Of a stretch of DNA of 50,789 nt, positions 16,652-24,779 are shown piece after piece (within the stretch, counting starts at the first letter, position 1; the number at the start of each line of letters is the position of its first letter). The translations under genes were made by a program, and so were the position numbers. The stretch lies in contig JAFWXT010000052.1 in assembly GCA_017522945.1 (NCBI GenBank), forward strand, positions 1 to 50,789, written 5' to 3'. The notes under the pieces are model-generated. The model ran no database searches, was not told where the DNA came from, and was given only the letters and a program-made list of their open reading frames with translations. The DNA comes from Clostridia bacterium. Lineage in GTDB: Bacteria > Bacillota > Clostridia > Christensenellales > Borkfalkiaceae.

Positions 16652-17677
16652 ATGACGTCTTATGAAAGAGTTATGCGTACTTTAGAGGGAAAAAATCCTT
16701 CTTCAGCAGCAAGAGAAATGTGGCTTTTGCCTTGGACTTTCGACCACTATAAAGCAGAACACGACCAAATTAAAGAAAAGTATCCAGACGATATAGTTCA
16801 TATCGGAGCAACCTTTCGTAATCCACCTATTATGGTAAAAGGTGATCCGTACGAAGTTGGTACGTTTGTTGACGATTGGGGATGTGTATTTACTAATATC
16901 CACAAAGGTGTTATAGGCGAAGTAAGAACACCGCTTGTTGCCGATGACGACTGGGAAGACGTTGATAACGTACATATTCCTTATGAATGGCTTTCGTTTG
17001 ATATCGACGAAGTTAACCGAAACTGTGAAATTTACGGTAAAGATAAGTTTAAGTTATCAGGGGCTTGCCCACGTCCGTTTGAAAGACTACAATTTATTAG
17101 AGGTTCGGAAAACTTTTACGTTGATTTGATGCTTCGCCCTGAAAAAATGATGGCGTTTATGAAGAAAATGCACGGGTTTTACTGCGAGCTTTTAGAAAAA
17201 TGGGCAAAAACAAACGTAGATGGCTTATCTTTTATGGATGACTGGGGTAGTCAAAATTCACTTTTAATTAACCCATCTTTATGGAGAGAGCTATTTAAGC
17301 CTATGTATAAAGACTATATCGATATTGCGCATGCTCATGGAAAAAAGGCATTCATGCATAGCGATGGATATATTTTAGATATTTATCCCGACCTTATTGA
17401 ATTAGGATTAGATGCTATAAATTCACAAATTTTCTGTATGGGTGTTGATAAACTTGCTCCATTTAAAGGCAAGATTACCTTCTGGGGAGAAATGGATAGA
17501 CAACATCTTCTTGTAAAAGGTACGCCTGAAGATATAGAAAATGCTGTTAAAAAAGTTTACGATGCACTTTGGGATAACGGTAAATGTATTGCTCAATGTG
17601 AATTTGGTCCAGGCGCAAAGCCAGAAAACGTTGAAGCGGTATATCGCGCGTGGGAAAATTTAACTTCTAAAAAATAA
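16652..17677 (+). CDS. URO-D family protein, HxDG variant, in glycan operon
   Basis: 341 aa URO-D superfamily barrel. The usual zinc motif is altered to MHSDGYI (His236, Asp238). Other landmarks are SGACPRPFERLQFIRG, DGLSFMDDWGSQNSLLINP (the barrel strand lining the active site), DAINSQIF, FWGEMDRQHLL and QCEFGPGAKPENV, which offers a late Cys. It resembles uncharacterised URO-D proteins near sugar transporters rather than haem-pathway HemE. A TTAGGAG site precedes the ATG. Sitting between surface glycan proteins and a cytoplasmic alpha-mannosidase, it may act on a sugar or methylated sugar in the cytoplasm (inference). No corrinoid protein is encoded in this operon; the one at 3978 could serve. 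Confidence 0.8.
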   Translation: MTSYERVMRTLEGKNPSSAAREMWLLPWTFDHYKAEHDQIKEKYPDDIVHIGATFRNPPIMVKGDPYEVGTFVDDWGCVFTNIHKGVIGEVRTPLVADDDWEDVDNVHIPYEWLSFDIDEVNRNCEIYGKDKFKLSGACPRPFERLQFIRGSENFYVDLMLRPEKMMAFMKKMHGFYCELLEKWAKTNVDGLSFMDDWGSQNSLLINPSLWRELFKPMYKDYIDIAHAHGKKAFMHSDGYILDIYPDLIELGLDAINSQIFCMGVDKLAPFKGKITFWGEMDRQHLLVKGTPEDIENAVKKVYDALWDNGKCIAQCEFGPGAKPENVEAVYRAWENLTSKK

Positions 17678-17725
17678 AATTTCGTAGGTTAATATTTTTA
17701 ATTTTACGTAAAACTAAAAGAATTG

Positions 17726-17763
17726 TTGCGTCTGCAAATTAATTTAGTAATTTGCGGACGCAA
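17726..17763 (+). other. intergenic 15-bp hairpin
   Basis: TTGCGTCTGCAAATT (17726-17740) pairs with AATTTGCGGACGCAA (17749-17763), with one G-U pair and an 8-nt loop. It is followed by AAAAATAA and then the ribosome site, the same arrangement as the hairpins at 13888 and 16604. Confidence 0.7.
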
Positions 17764-17778
17764 AAAATAAAGGATAAA

Positions 17779-18900
17779 ATGAATACTAATTGGGAAAAGT
17801 TCACTTATGACCTTATTGATGGTAAAGCAAACGGAAAGATTTTGTTTCAACCAAGAATATTGTGTTGGTATTCTGATAAAGTTTTTAAAGGGGAATCTTT
17901 AGGGGAATTTGAAGGTTGTAGTTTGAGTGATATATATCGAAAATTGGATATATGCAACAGAATTTATGATTATGGCGCTTGTATTCAAAGAGTAGTTGAA
18001 GATAAAAGAATTAAGCACTCAATTCGTCAAATTTCGCAAAATGAAAGAGAATTTTTAATACAAACACCTATCGGCGATATGACTATGCGCCTTTATAAAA
18101 ACACTTCTAACGGCGGTGAGTTTTATTCAAAATGGTGGGTGGAAAATGAAGATGATTTAAGGGTTTATACTTATTATGAAGAAGCAAGTGATTATAAGTT
18201 TTACCCTGAAATTTTTAAACAAATTAGACAAGAATGGGGAACTTTAGGTGCGCCTACGCTATTTTTACCAAGAACGTCGATAATGCACGCGTATTTAGAT
18301 ACTATGGGTGTTGAAAATGCAACGTACGCTATTTACGACATACCTGAAAAAATGGAAAAATATTTTAAGGCGTTACAAAAAAGTTGCGATAGATATATAA
18401 AAGTATTAAACGGATTAGATGAATTTCGTTTGATAAACTTCGGTGACAATGTTCATTGTGGGCTTGTTAGTGGTGATTATTTTGAAAAATACATTTTACC
18501 TGAGTATCACCATAGGGTAGATCAACTTCATAGTGCAAATAAATTTGTTACTGCGCATTGGGATGGCGACACTAAAACGTTGTTAAAATATGCTAAACAA
18601 ACAAAACTTGATGGGATAGAAGCAATTACGCCAAAACCACAAGGTGACGTTACCGTTGAAGAAATTAAAGAAGCTTTGGGTGACGATATGTTTTTAGTCG
18701 ATGGTATTGCTGCAATTTTATTTGCAAATCCCTTTACCGAAGACCAGTTACTTGAACAAACAGAAAAACTAATAAAACTTTTTAAAAATAAATTGATTTT
18801 AGGTATTAGCGATGAACTATCGTCGGTAGGCGATATGCAAAGATTAAAAAAAGTTAAAAGATTAGTTGAAAAATATAATTTAGATATGGAAGGAAAATAA
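17779..18900 (+). CDS. divergent URO-D-like protein
   Basis: 373 aa from the ATG at 17779, preceded by AAAGGA; an upstream in-frame extension begins inside a hairpin and has no ribosome site. The fold is judged URO-D-like from LFLPRTSIMHAYLDTMGVENATYAIYD, RLINFGDNVHCGLVS and TAHWDGD (His260, Asp262) at the position of the HxCG zinc motif, then LDGIEAITPKPQGDV and LGISDELSSVGD at the end. It is further from known enzymes than its neighbours, so the assignment is less certain. It ends one base before the alpha-mannosidase start, indicating tight coupling to it. Substrate unknown. Confidence 0.68.
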   Translation: MNTNWEKFTYDLIDGKANGKILFQPRILCWYSDKVFKGESLGEFEGCSLSDIYRKLDICNRIYDYGACIQRVVEDKRIKHSIRQISQNEREFLIQTPIGDMTMRLYKNTSNGGEFYSKWWVENEDDLRVYTYYEEASDYKFYPEIFKQIRQEWGTLGAPTLFLPRTSIMHAYLDTMGVENATYAIYDIPEKMEKYFKALQKSCDRYIKVLNGLDEFRLINFGDNVHCGLVSGDYFEKYILPEYHHRVDQLHSANKFVTAHWDGDTKTLLKYAKQTKLDGIEAITPKPQGDVTVEEIKEALGDDMFLVDGIAAILFANPFTEDQLLEQTEKLIKLFKNKLILGISDELSSVGDMQRLKKVKRLVEKYNLDMEGK

Positions 18901-18901
18901 A

Positions 18902-21844
18902 ATGAAACCAATTGAGATGAAAACTGCATTAAAGGAAATACAAATATTTCAAGCGAATTTGGTTTCCGCTATTTATTGCGATTATGAAATTCCCGAAATG
19001 GAAATTGCAGTCACTAAAGAGCCTGTACCCTTTGAGCAAAGAATGGGGCTTGATTTTCGCCCTGTAAAAATAGGTGAAAAATGGTCGGATAGATTGTTTG
19101 ATTGTGGATGGTTGCATTTAAAGGGAAATTTACCGCCTAAAAAAGAGGGAAAAGTTAGAGTGGTAAGGATAGACGTTTCAGGTGAAGGATGTATTTTTGA
19201 TTCTAAGGGAAATGCAATAAGGGGCATAACTAACGTTACCAGTGTTTTTGATAGAAGATACGGTCATCCTAAAAAAACCGTTGTGTTTACTGATGAACTT
19301 GAAAATAACAATAATCTTGATTTATGGGTTGAAATAGCTAATAACGATTTATTCGGCAACGACTGTGGCGGTGTTATTATTCAATGTTCAACTGCCTATT
19401 TAGATCAAGAAGTACGAGCACTTTATTACGATTTGGATTTTTTAATTGACTATTTAAATGAAATCGACGATAAAAATCCACAATATTATACTTTGCTTTA
19501 TGCCATGTACGATGCAATTTCTTTTGTGTCGGCAGAATTTAAGAGCGATGAAATTAAAAAGGCAAGAAAAATTTTAAGTAAAGAACTTAAAAGGAAAAAC
19601 GGCGCAAGCTTTTTAACCTTTGGCGCAATTGGTCACGCTCATTTGGATTTAGCATGGCTATGGCCTGTAAGAGAAACTAAAAGAAAACTTTATAGAACTT
19701 ATTCAACCGTTATAGCTAATATGGAAAAGTATCCTTCATATAAGTTTGGAACTAGCCAAGCGCAACAGCTTGAATGGTTAAAGGAACTTCAACCTAATTT
19801 GTTTAATAAAGTTAAGCAAAAGGTAAAAGAAGGTCGCATTGAGTTACAAGGCGGTATGTGGGTTGAAGCAGATACAAACTTAACGGGTGGAGAATCGCTT
19901 ATCCGCCAGTTTGTTTACGGTAAAAAATTCTTTTTAAATGAATTTGGCAAGGATATAAAAGTTTGTTGGTTGCCCGACGTTTTTGGATATTCCGCAGCCC
20001 TTCCGCAAATTATGAAAAAATGCGGAATGGAATATTTTTTAACTATAAAATTAAGTTGGTCGGAACATTTTAACTTCCCGCACCATACTTTTAATTGGCA
20101 AGGTATCGACGGTAGCGAAATATTTGTACATATGCCACCGGAAGGTAATTATAATTCTTCTGCAACGCCTAAGACCTTAATTGATACGCAAGGCAATTTT
20201 ATTGAACGCGGTAAGCTTGATAAAGCTATGCTTTTAGTGGGAATAGGTGATGGTGGTGGCGGACCTGGTCGTGACCATTTGGAAAGACTTGAACGCGCTA
20301 AAGATTTTGCCGGCTTACCTAAAGTTGAACAAGTTTTTGCTGAAGATACCTTTAAGTATATGGCAAAGAAGAAAAAAGACCTTGCTACTTGGAAGGGTGA
20401 ACTTTATCTTGATAGACATCAAGGAACTTTAACTTCGGCAAGCAAAAACAAAAAGTTAAATAGACAAATTGAAAATGAACTTTCACTAACCGAAAAAATG
20501 GGCGTTTCAGCTTTTGTTAACGGATATGAAAGTTACAATAAAGATAATATCGACGAAATTTGGAAAGAAACTTTATTATATCAATTCCACGATATTTTGC
20601 CGGGTTCTTCAATAAAGCGCGTTTACGACGAAAGCGTACCACGTTATGAAGAGATGATAGCAAAATTAAAGCAAGAGCAACTTGCGATTTCTAATAATTT
20701 AGGGCAAACTCTTTGTGTTTACAATCCTGATTGTTTTGAAAGAAATGAAATTGTTTTTGCAAACGGTAAGTATTATAAGGTTTGCGCAAAACCTTTAAGT
20801 TATACTGCGTTAATTGAAGAATATAAGCCACAAAATCACAAAACTTATAAAAACAAGTTAGAAAATAAGTACTTAAAAGTTGATTTTTCTGCAGACGGTA
20901 GCGTTAGTATAACCGATAAAATCAATAATGAAGTAAACGTTGTTAGTGGTAACGTATTTAAGTTATATAACGAATTTTTAGACTGTTGGGATATGTCGTC
21001 AAATTTCAAAAAGTTTGAAATAGGCGAAATGAAACTTGTATCTCGCAAAAATTATCGTGAAGGTGATGCTTCGGTAATAGAGCAAACATTTGGCTTTAAT
21101 AACAGTTTGTTAGTTCAAAAGGTTATGCTAAAAGATGAAGGTCGAATCGTAGATTTTCGTTGTAAAATCAATTGGCAAGAAACTAAAAAGATGCTACGTG
21201 TTGAATTTGATCCTTATTATAAAGCCGACGTTGCAACTTGTGATATACAATTTGGTAGCATAGAAAGACCTACTTATTCTCAATCAATTGAGCAATATGG
21301 TAAATATGAAGTATCGATGCATAAATACGTTGATATTAGCAATCAAGATTACGGTGTTGCTTTGTTTAACGATGGAAAATACGGCGTTAACGTTAAAGAT
21401 GGTAAAATTAGCATAAATCTTTTACGTTCACAAACTTATCCTTGCGTTGATTGTGATAATGGTGAACACGAATTTAGCTTTGCAGTTTATCCACATAGCG
21501 GTAATAGATATACTTCCGACGTAGTTGTTAGGTCGGTTGAGTATAATCATCCTTTAGCTATTGTAAATGCAAATCAAACAAAATCTTTATTTACTTTATC
21601 AAATAACTCTGTTTTAATCGAAACGGTTAAGATGAGCGAAGAAGGCAAGGATATTATTTTACGTCTTTATGAAATTAATGGAAAGCATGCAAAAACACAA
21701 TTAGGTGTAAATTTTGCGTGTGAAAAAGTGTATGAAACAAACATGCTTGAAAGTGTTATTGAAGAGCTTATTTGCGAAAATGGTTTATTAAATCTTACAT
21801 TCAAGCCTTTTGAAATAAAAACTTTAATGATAAGGAGTAAATAA
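18902..21844 (+). CDS. alpha-mannosidase, glycoside hydrolase family 38
   Basis: 980 aa, normal for bacterial GH38. The catalytic motifs are complete: GHAHLDLAWLWP near 244-255 gives zinc ligands His247 and Asp249, WLPDVFGYSAALPQI carries the nucleophile Asp359, and YQFHDILPGSS supplies His563. The protein has an N-terminal beta domain, the alpha/beta catalytic domain (about 235-520), a three-helix bundle, and C-terminal beta domains. No signal peptide, so it is cytoplasmic and should trim alpha-mannosyl residues from imported oligosaccharides with retention of configuration, using zinc. The ribosome site GAAGGA lies in the end of the preceding gene. Its TAA shares a base with the next ATG. 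Confidence 0.96.
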   Translation: MKPIEMKTALKEIQIFQANLVSAIYCDYEIPEMEIAVTKEPVPFEQRMGLDFRPVKIGEKWSDRLFDCGWLHLKGNLPPKKEGKVRVVRIDVSGEGCIFDSKGNAIRGITNVTSVFDRRYGHPKKTVVFTDELENNNNLDLWVEIANNDLFGNDCGGVIIQCSTAYLDQEVRALYYDLDFLIDYLNEIDDKNPQYYTLLYAMYDAISFVSAEFKSDEIKKARKILSKELKRKNGASFLTFGAIGHAHLDLAWLWPVRETKRKLYRTYSTVIANMEKYPSYKFGTSQAQQLEWLKELQPNLFNKVKQKVKEGRIELQGGMWVEADTNLTGGESLIRQFVYGKKFFLNEFGKDIKVCWLPDVFGYSAALPQIMKKCGMEYFLTIKLSWSEHFNFPHHTFNWQGIDGSEIFVHMPPEGNYNSSATPKTLIDTQGNFIERGKLDKAMLLVGIGDGGGGPGRDHLERLERAKDFAGLPKVEQVFAEDTFKYMAKKKKDLATWKGELYLDRHQGTLTSASKNKKLNRQIENELSLTEKMGVSAFVNGYESYNKDNIDEIWKETLLYQFHDILPGSSIKRVYDESVPRYEEMIAKLKQEQLAISNNLGQTLCVYNPDCFERNEIVFANGKYYKVCAKPLSYTALIEEYKPQNHKTYKNKLENKYLKVDFSADGSVSITDKINNEVNVVSGNVFKLYNEFLDCWDMSSNFKKFEIGEMKLVSRKNYREGDASVIEQTFGFNNSLLVQKVMLKDEGRIVDFRCKINWQETKKMLRVEFDPYYKADVATCDIQFGSIERPTYSQSIEQYGKYEVSMHKYVDISNQDYGVALFNDGKYGVNVKDGKISINLLRSQTYPCVDCDNGEHEFSFAVYPHSGNRYTSDVVVRSVEYNHPLAIVNANQTKSLFTLSNNSVLIETVKMSEEGKDIILRLYEINGKHAKTQLGVNFACEKVYETNMLESVIEELICENGLLNLTFKPFEIKTLMIRSK

Positions 21845-23652
21845 TGAAAAAGATTGTAGTTATTCTTGTTGTGATGTCAATGCTTGCACTATCGCTATTT
21901 GGTGGTTGTGTAAAAACGCCAAACGAAAAGACGCTTCTAGTTTTGACTGATAAGATTACTCTTTCTGTTGGTAGTACGCAGGAAATTCAAGTTGAAAGCC
22001 ACTCTGTAGATGAGGTTGTTTTTTCAACTGAAAACTCTGAAATTGCAACGGTAGATGCACAAGGTATTGTTACTGCTGTTGCTGAAGGTGAAACACAAAT
22101 TTTAGTTACTGTTTTAAGTCAAACTGTTAAAGTAGGTGTTACGGTGTATAAAGAAGATGTGTCTGAAAATAGGGATTTTATAGCAGTTTTAGATGAAAAC
22201 GACGCAATTTATACCTTTGAGATTGAAAAAGATGGTATTTACGATTTTAAAATTGCTGAAAGTACGCTTGCCACTACTATAGGTCTTGCCGATGATATTG
22301 TTTTTACTTTTGATAATAATTATTCAACAAGATTAAAGAGTCGTAAAGTAAATTACAATGGTCAAGTTGAAATGGGCGCTAAATATTTAAAAAAGGGCAC
22401 GCATACGTTAACGATAAAGAACGCAAACGAATATTTAAGTAATTCTAAAGTGCTTTTTGATAAGGCGTTATCTTATAGTGACGCAGGTCTTGAGTTGGGA
22501 AGAACTTGGTGGAATATTTTATATCAAGAAACAGGTTATAATACCGAAAAACCTAACTACTTAGGTTTTGTTGAAACTGAAGGCTGGGAAGATTTATGGA
22601 CGCATTGTCAATACCTACCATATTCAATGTATCTTGCTAATAATTTGGATGACGCAGAATATGATAGACGTATTAAGAAGATTGCGGATGATTTATTGAT
22701 TGGCAGAATGCTTAGAAGCGACGGCGCTGTTTATACTATTTACCGTGCCGATAGTGACGTTTTTAACGTATCTATCGAAGCGGATATGCCAACTAATAAG
22801 TATGAAATTTGGCGTGGACAATCAGCGTTTATTGAAGAAATGATAAACTGCTATCTATATACTAAAGATAGTAAGTATTTAGAGTATGCCGAAATTGCTG
22901 CTGAATATATTCTTAATAAATGGAGCAAAACAAACGTAAACGGAATTTTTGGTGGTATTTACACAAGATATTCTTCTTCAGCAGGCGCAACTATTGATAT
23001 TATGAGTGCGGGTAGAAACGTTATGGTTTTTGCTCAGTTATATCAAATTACTGAAAACACTAAGTATCTATCTGCAGCAAAACAACAAGCAAAGGTGCTT
23101 TTAAAGGCACAAGAAGCGAAATATCAAGATTTAGATGGATTATTTGCAAATACCGTTGATGCAAATGGTAATCTTGGTGAATTTAGACACGGCAACGCCT
23201 ATGCTAACGCAATGCTTGGTCTTGCTTGGATGTATAAGGTAACCGAAGAAGATAAATATTTAGAAGCCATTGATAAAGGTATAAACGTATTAAAAAAGGT
23301 TTACGATGACGAATATGGTATGGTGATAGTAATGGACGGGCAGTTGCTTTATAAGAACGGTTCGACCGGTGCTATGTATCTTGCAGGCAGAATGGGACAA
23401 GCGGTAATGACTTGTGCTGCGTTCGTTGGTAACGAATATTACTACAGCGAAGGTGAACGAATTATTGAGTTTGCTTTAGGAAGAAATTACGGTAACGTAA
23501 ACGTTCAAAATAATCGTGGTGGGTTTACTTATAGCGTAGATTACTATTCAACCCATTACAACGTTTCAAACACCGAAACAAGTGGCGAAATATATTTAGC
23601 TCTTATGCAACACTATTATCTTTCTGAAATTTGGGGATTTAAACTAAAATAA
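21844..23652 (+). CDS. BIG2 lipoprotein with alpha/alpha-barrel domain, putative glycan-active enzyme
   Basis: 602 aa. The signal peptide ends at a lipobox (LFGGC). Residues about 30-105 are one BIG2 Ig-like domain (NSEIATVDAQGIVTAVAEG), 110-200 a beta module, and 210-600 a helical repeat with GYNTEKPNYLGFVETEGWEDLW, EIWRGQSAFIEEMINCYLYT, YLEYAEIAAEYILN, HGNAYANAMLGLAWMY and NRGGFTY. This pattern suggests an (alpha/alpha)6 toroid as in unsaturated glucuronyl hydrolases, epimerases and the glucuronyl C5-epimerase C-terminal family; I cannot choose among them. It is exported, unlike the mannosidase, so it could act on the polymer outside the cell. Last gene of the operon. Confidence 0.7.
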   Translation: MKKIVVILVVMSMLALSLFGGCVKTPNEKTLLVLTDKITLSVGSTQEIQVESHSVDEVVFSTENSEIATVDAQGIVTAVAEGETQILVTVLSQTVKVGVTVYKEDVSENRDFIAVLDENDAIYTFEIEKDGIYDFKIAESTLATTIGLADDIVFTFDNNYSTRLKSRKVNYNGQVEMGAKYLKKGTHTLTIKNANEYLSNSKVLFDKALSYSDAGLELGRTWWNILYQETGYNTEKPNYLGFVETEGWEDLWTHCQYLPYSMYLANNLDDAEYDRRIKKIADDLLIGRMLRSDGAVYTIYRADSDVFNVSIEADMPTNKYEIWRGQSAFIEEMINCYLYTKDSKYLEYAEIAAEYILNKWSKTNVNGIFGGIYTRYSSSAGATIDIMSAGRNVMVFAQLYQITENTKYLSAAKQQAKVLLKAQEAKYQDLDGLFANTVDANGNLGEFRHGNAYANAMLGLAWMYKVTEEDKYLEAIDKGINVLKKVYDDEYGMVIVMDGQLLYKNGSTGAMYLAGRMGQAVMTCAAFVGNEYYYSEGERIIEFALGRNYGNVNVQNNRGGFTYSVDYYSTHYNVSNTETSGEIYLALMQHYYLSEIWGFKLK

Positions 23653-23670
23653 TATAAACGTTTGTTGATT

Positions 23671-23710
23671 AAAAAAGCTAAGAAGGTTATTGTAACCATC
23701 TTAGCTTTTT
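23671..23710 (+). terminator. intrinsic terminator of the glycan operon
   Basis: An 18-bp stem with one mismatch: AAAAAGCTAAGAAGGTTA (23672-23689) against TAACCATCTTAGCTTTTT (23693-23710), with a 3-nt loop and T's at the end. Confidence 0.88.
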
Positions 23711-23786
23711 CTACTTTAAGTTTAATAATACGCTACTTTTATGCTGTATTGCGTTGCTTGATTTTTTACTACCATACTAAAAGCTC

Positions 23787-23815
23787 TTGTAAAATTATAT
23801 TTTTTGTGATATAAT
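23787..23815 (+). promoter_or_regulatory. orphan promoter facing the tRNA region
   Basis: TTGTAA at 23787-23792, a 17-bp spacer and TATAAT at 23810-23815 with TGA before it (extended -10). Transcription would run antisense through the decayed tRNA copy and tRNA-Trp towards rnhA at 24154. It may serve rnhA or be a remnant. Confidence 0.5.
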
Positions 23816-23868
23816 TGAAAACAATAAAATTAGTAAAAAAACGCCTTATACCGAAGTATAAAGCGTTT

Positions 23869-23943
23869 TGGCAGGGGAGACGCGATTCTTTCGCGCTTAC
23901 CGATGGTTTTTAAGACCACTACTTTGCCTTGAGTTACGACTAA
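23869..23943 (-). pseudogene. decayed tandem copy of tRNA-Trp
   Basis: Aligned at a 119-bp offset to the intact gene. The 3' acceptor strand, discriminator G and CCA are intact. The 5' acceptor strand is lost (TTAGTCG cannot pair with CTCCCCT), the T-loop TTCGAAT has become AAAGAAT, and the anticodon loop CTCCAAA has become CTTAAAA. The anticodon stem TGGT/ACCA is kept. It has its own intact terminator but no promoter, and the upstream tRNA's terminator would block read-through, so it should be silent. Confidence 0.8.
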
Positions 23944-23952
23944 TAAGAAAAT

Positions 23953-23987
23953 AAAAAAAACGCCTTATACCGAAGTATAAAGCGTTT
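23953..23987 (-). terminator. tRNA-Trp terminator with UUCG loop
   Basis: On the minus strand a 12-bp stem (AACGCTTTATAC/GTATAAGGCGTT, one G-U pair) closes a very stable UUCG tetraloop and is followed by eight T's. An identical copy follows the decayed tRNA at 23834-23868. Confidence 0.9.
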
Positions 23988-24062
23988 TGGCAGGGGAGAC
24001 GCGATTCGAACACGCAACCGATGGTTTTGGAGACCACTACTCTACCGTTGAGCCACTCCCCT
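23988..24062 (-). tRNA. tRNA-Trp (anticodon CCA)
   Basis: 75 nt with encoded 3' CCA. Acceptor AGGGGAG/CTCCCCT, discriminator G as usual for bacterial tRNA-Trp, D-arm GCTCAACGGTAGAGT, anticodon stem TGGT/ACCA around loop CTCCAAA (anticodon CCA reads UGG), and T-loop TTCGAAT. A consensus promoter lies upstream and a terminator directly follows, so it is a single-gene transcription unit. Confidence 0.95.
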
Positions 24063-24077
24063 AAGCAAGCGATAATA

Positions 24078-24106
24078 ATTATATATTAAACTTGCCTTTT
24101 AGTCAA
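24078..24106 (-). promoter_or_regulatory. tRNA-Trp promoter
   Basis: Minus strand TTGACT (24106-24101), a 17-bp spacer, TATAAT (24083-24078). Near-consensus, ending about 16 bases before the mature tRNA 5' end. Confidence 0.85.
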
Positions 24107-24153
24107 GCAAAAAAAGAGTAGAATATTAAATTAAATTCAAAAAAAAGGGTATT

Positions 24154-24606
24154 ATGTTAAAAAAAGTTGAAATTTGGACGGACGGAGCTTGTTCTTGTAA
24201 TCCTGGTCCAGGCGGATGGGCTGCAATTTTGAATTATCGTGGTATCGAAAAGCAAATTTCGGGCGGTAACGTAAGCACAACTAATAATATTATGGAATTA
24301 ACCGCAGTTATCGAAGGTTTAAAAATGCTGAAAGAAAAATGTGACGTAACGCTATATAGTGATTCAAGTTACGTTGTTAACGCCATTGAGCAAAACTGGC
24401 TTGAAAACTGGCAAATAAAAGGATTTAAAACAGCAAACAATAAGCCTGTAAAAAACGTTGAACTTTGGCAAGAATTAGCAAAACTTTTAAAGGAACATAA
24501 AGTAAAATTCGTTCACGTAAAAGGCCATGCAGACAATGAAAACAATAATCGTTGCGATAGATTAGCAAGGGCAGAGATAAAAAAAATTAGCGAGCTTCCT
24601 TTTTAA
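24154..24606 (+). CDS. rnhA: ribonuclease HI
   Basis: 150 aa, standard length. It degrades the RNA strand of RNA-DNA hybrids, removing primers and R-loops in the cytoplasm. The metal-binding acidic residues are all present: Asp10 (WTDGA), Glu48 (IMELTA), Asp70 (YSDSSY) and Asp135 (CDRLAR), plus His125 in VKGHAD. The basic handle region GFKTANNKPVKN is also present, as in E. coli RNase HI. A ribosome site AAGGG precedes the ATG. It lies divergent from tRNA-Trp and is followed by a separate promoter for the next gene. Confidence 0.96.
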   Translation: MLKKVEIWTDGACSCNPGPGGWAAILNYRGIEKQISGGNVSTTNNIMELTAVIEGLKMLKEKCDVTLYSDSSYVVNAIEQNWLENWQIKGFKTANNKPVKNVELWQELAKLLKEHKVKFVHVKGHADNENNNRCDRLARAEIKKISELPF

Positions 24607-24671
24607 CTGTCGATAATACTAAAAAGCCTTTAAAAAAATAACTATTTTTTTTAAAAGACGTATATTTTTTG

Positions 24672-24700
24672 TTGAAAATTTTAAATTACAAGATTATAAT
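24672..24700 (+). promoter_or_regulatory. promoter of the yitT-like pair
   Basis: TTGAAA (24672-24677), a 17-bp spacer, TATAAT (24695-24700). The leader that follows can form a hairpin between AACGATGGTG (about 24720-24729) and TACCGTCGTT (about 24740-24750) before a GAAAGG ribosome site. Confidence 0.75.
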
Positions 24701-24779
24701 ATAGATGTAGAGTTAAAGTAACGATGGTGATATTTTTACTACCGTCGTTATTTGCATTATAAGAAGAGAGAAAGGTAAT

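Larger units (their letters stand above)
23835..24007. repeat. tandem direct repeat, period 119 bp (tRNA 3' end plus terminator)
   Basis: About 54 bp at 23835-23888 recur exactly at 23954-24007. The unit contains the terminator hairpin and the 3' end of tRNA-Trp. Beyond this core the two copies align with scattered differences at the same 119-bp offset up to the tRNA 5' end. Confidence 0.85.

Noticed and set aside
23869..23943. A second functional tRNA with anticodon UAA (Leu)
   Set aside because: The acceptor stem cannot pair, the T-loop is destroyed and there is no promoter; it aligns directly to tRNA-Trp as a decayed copy.
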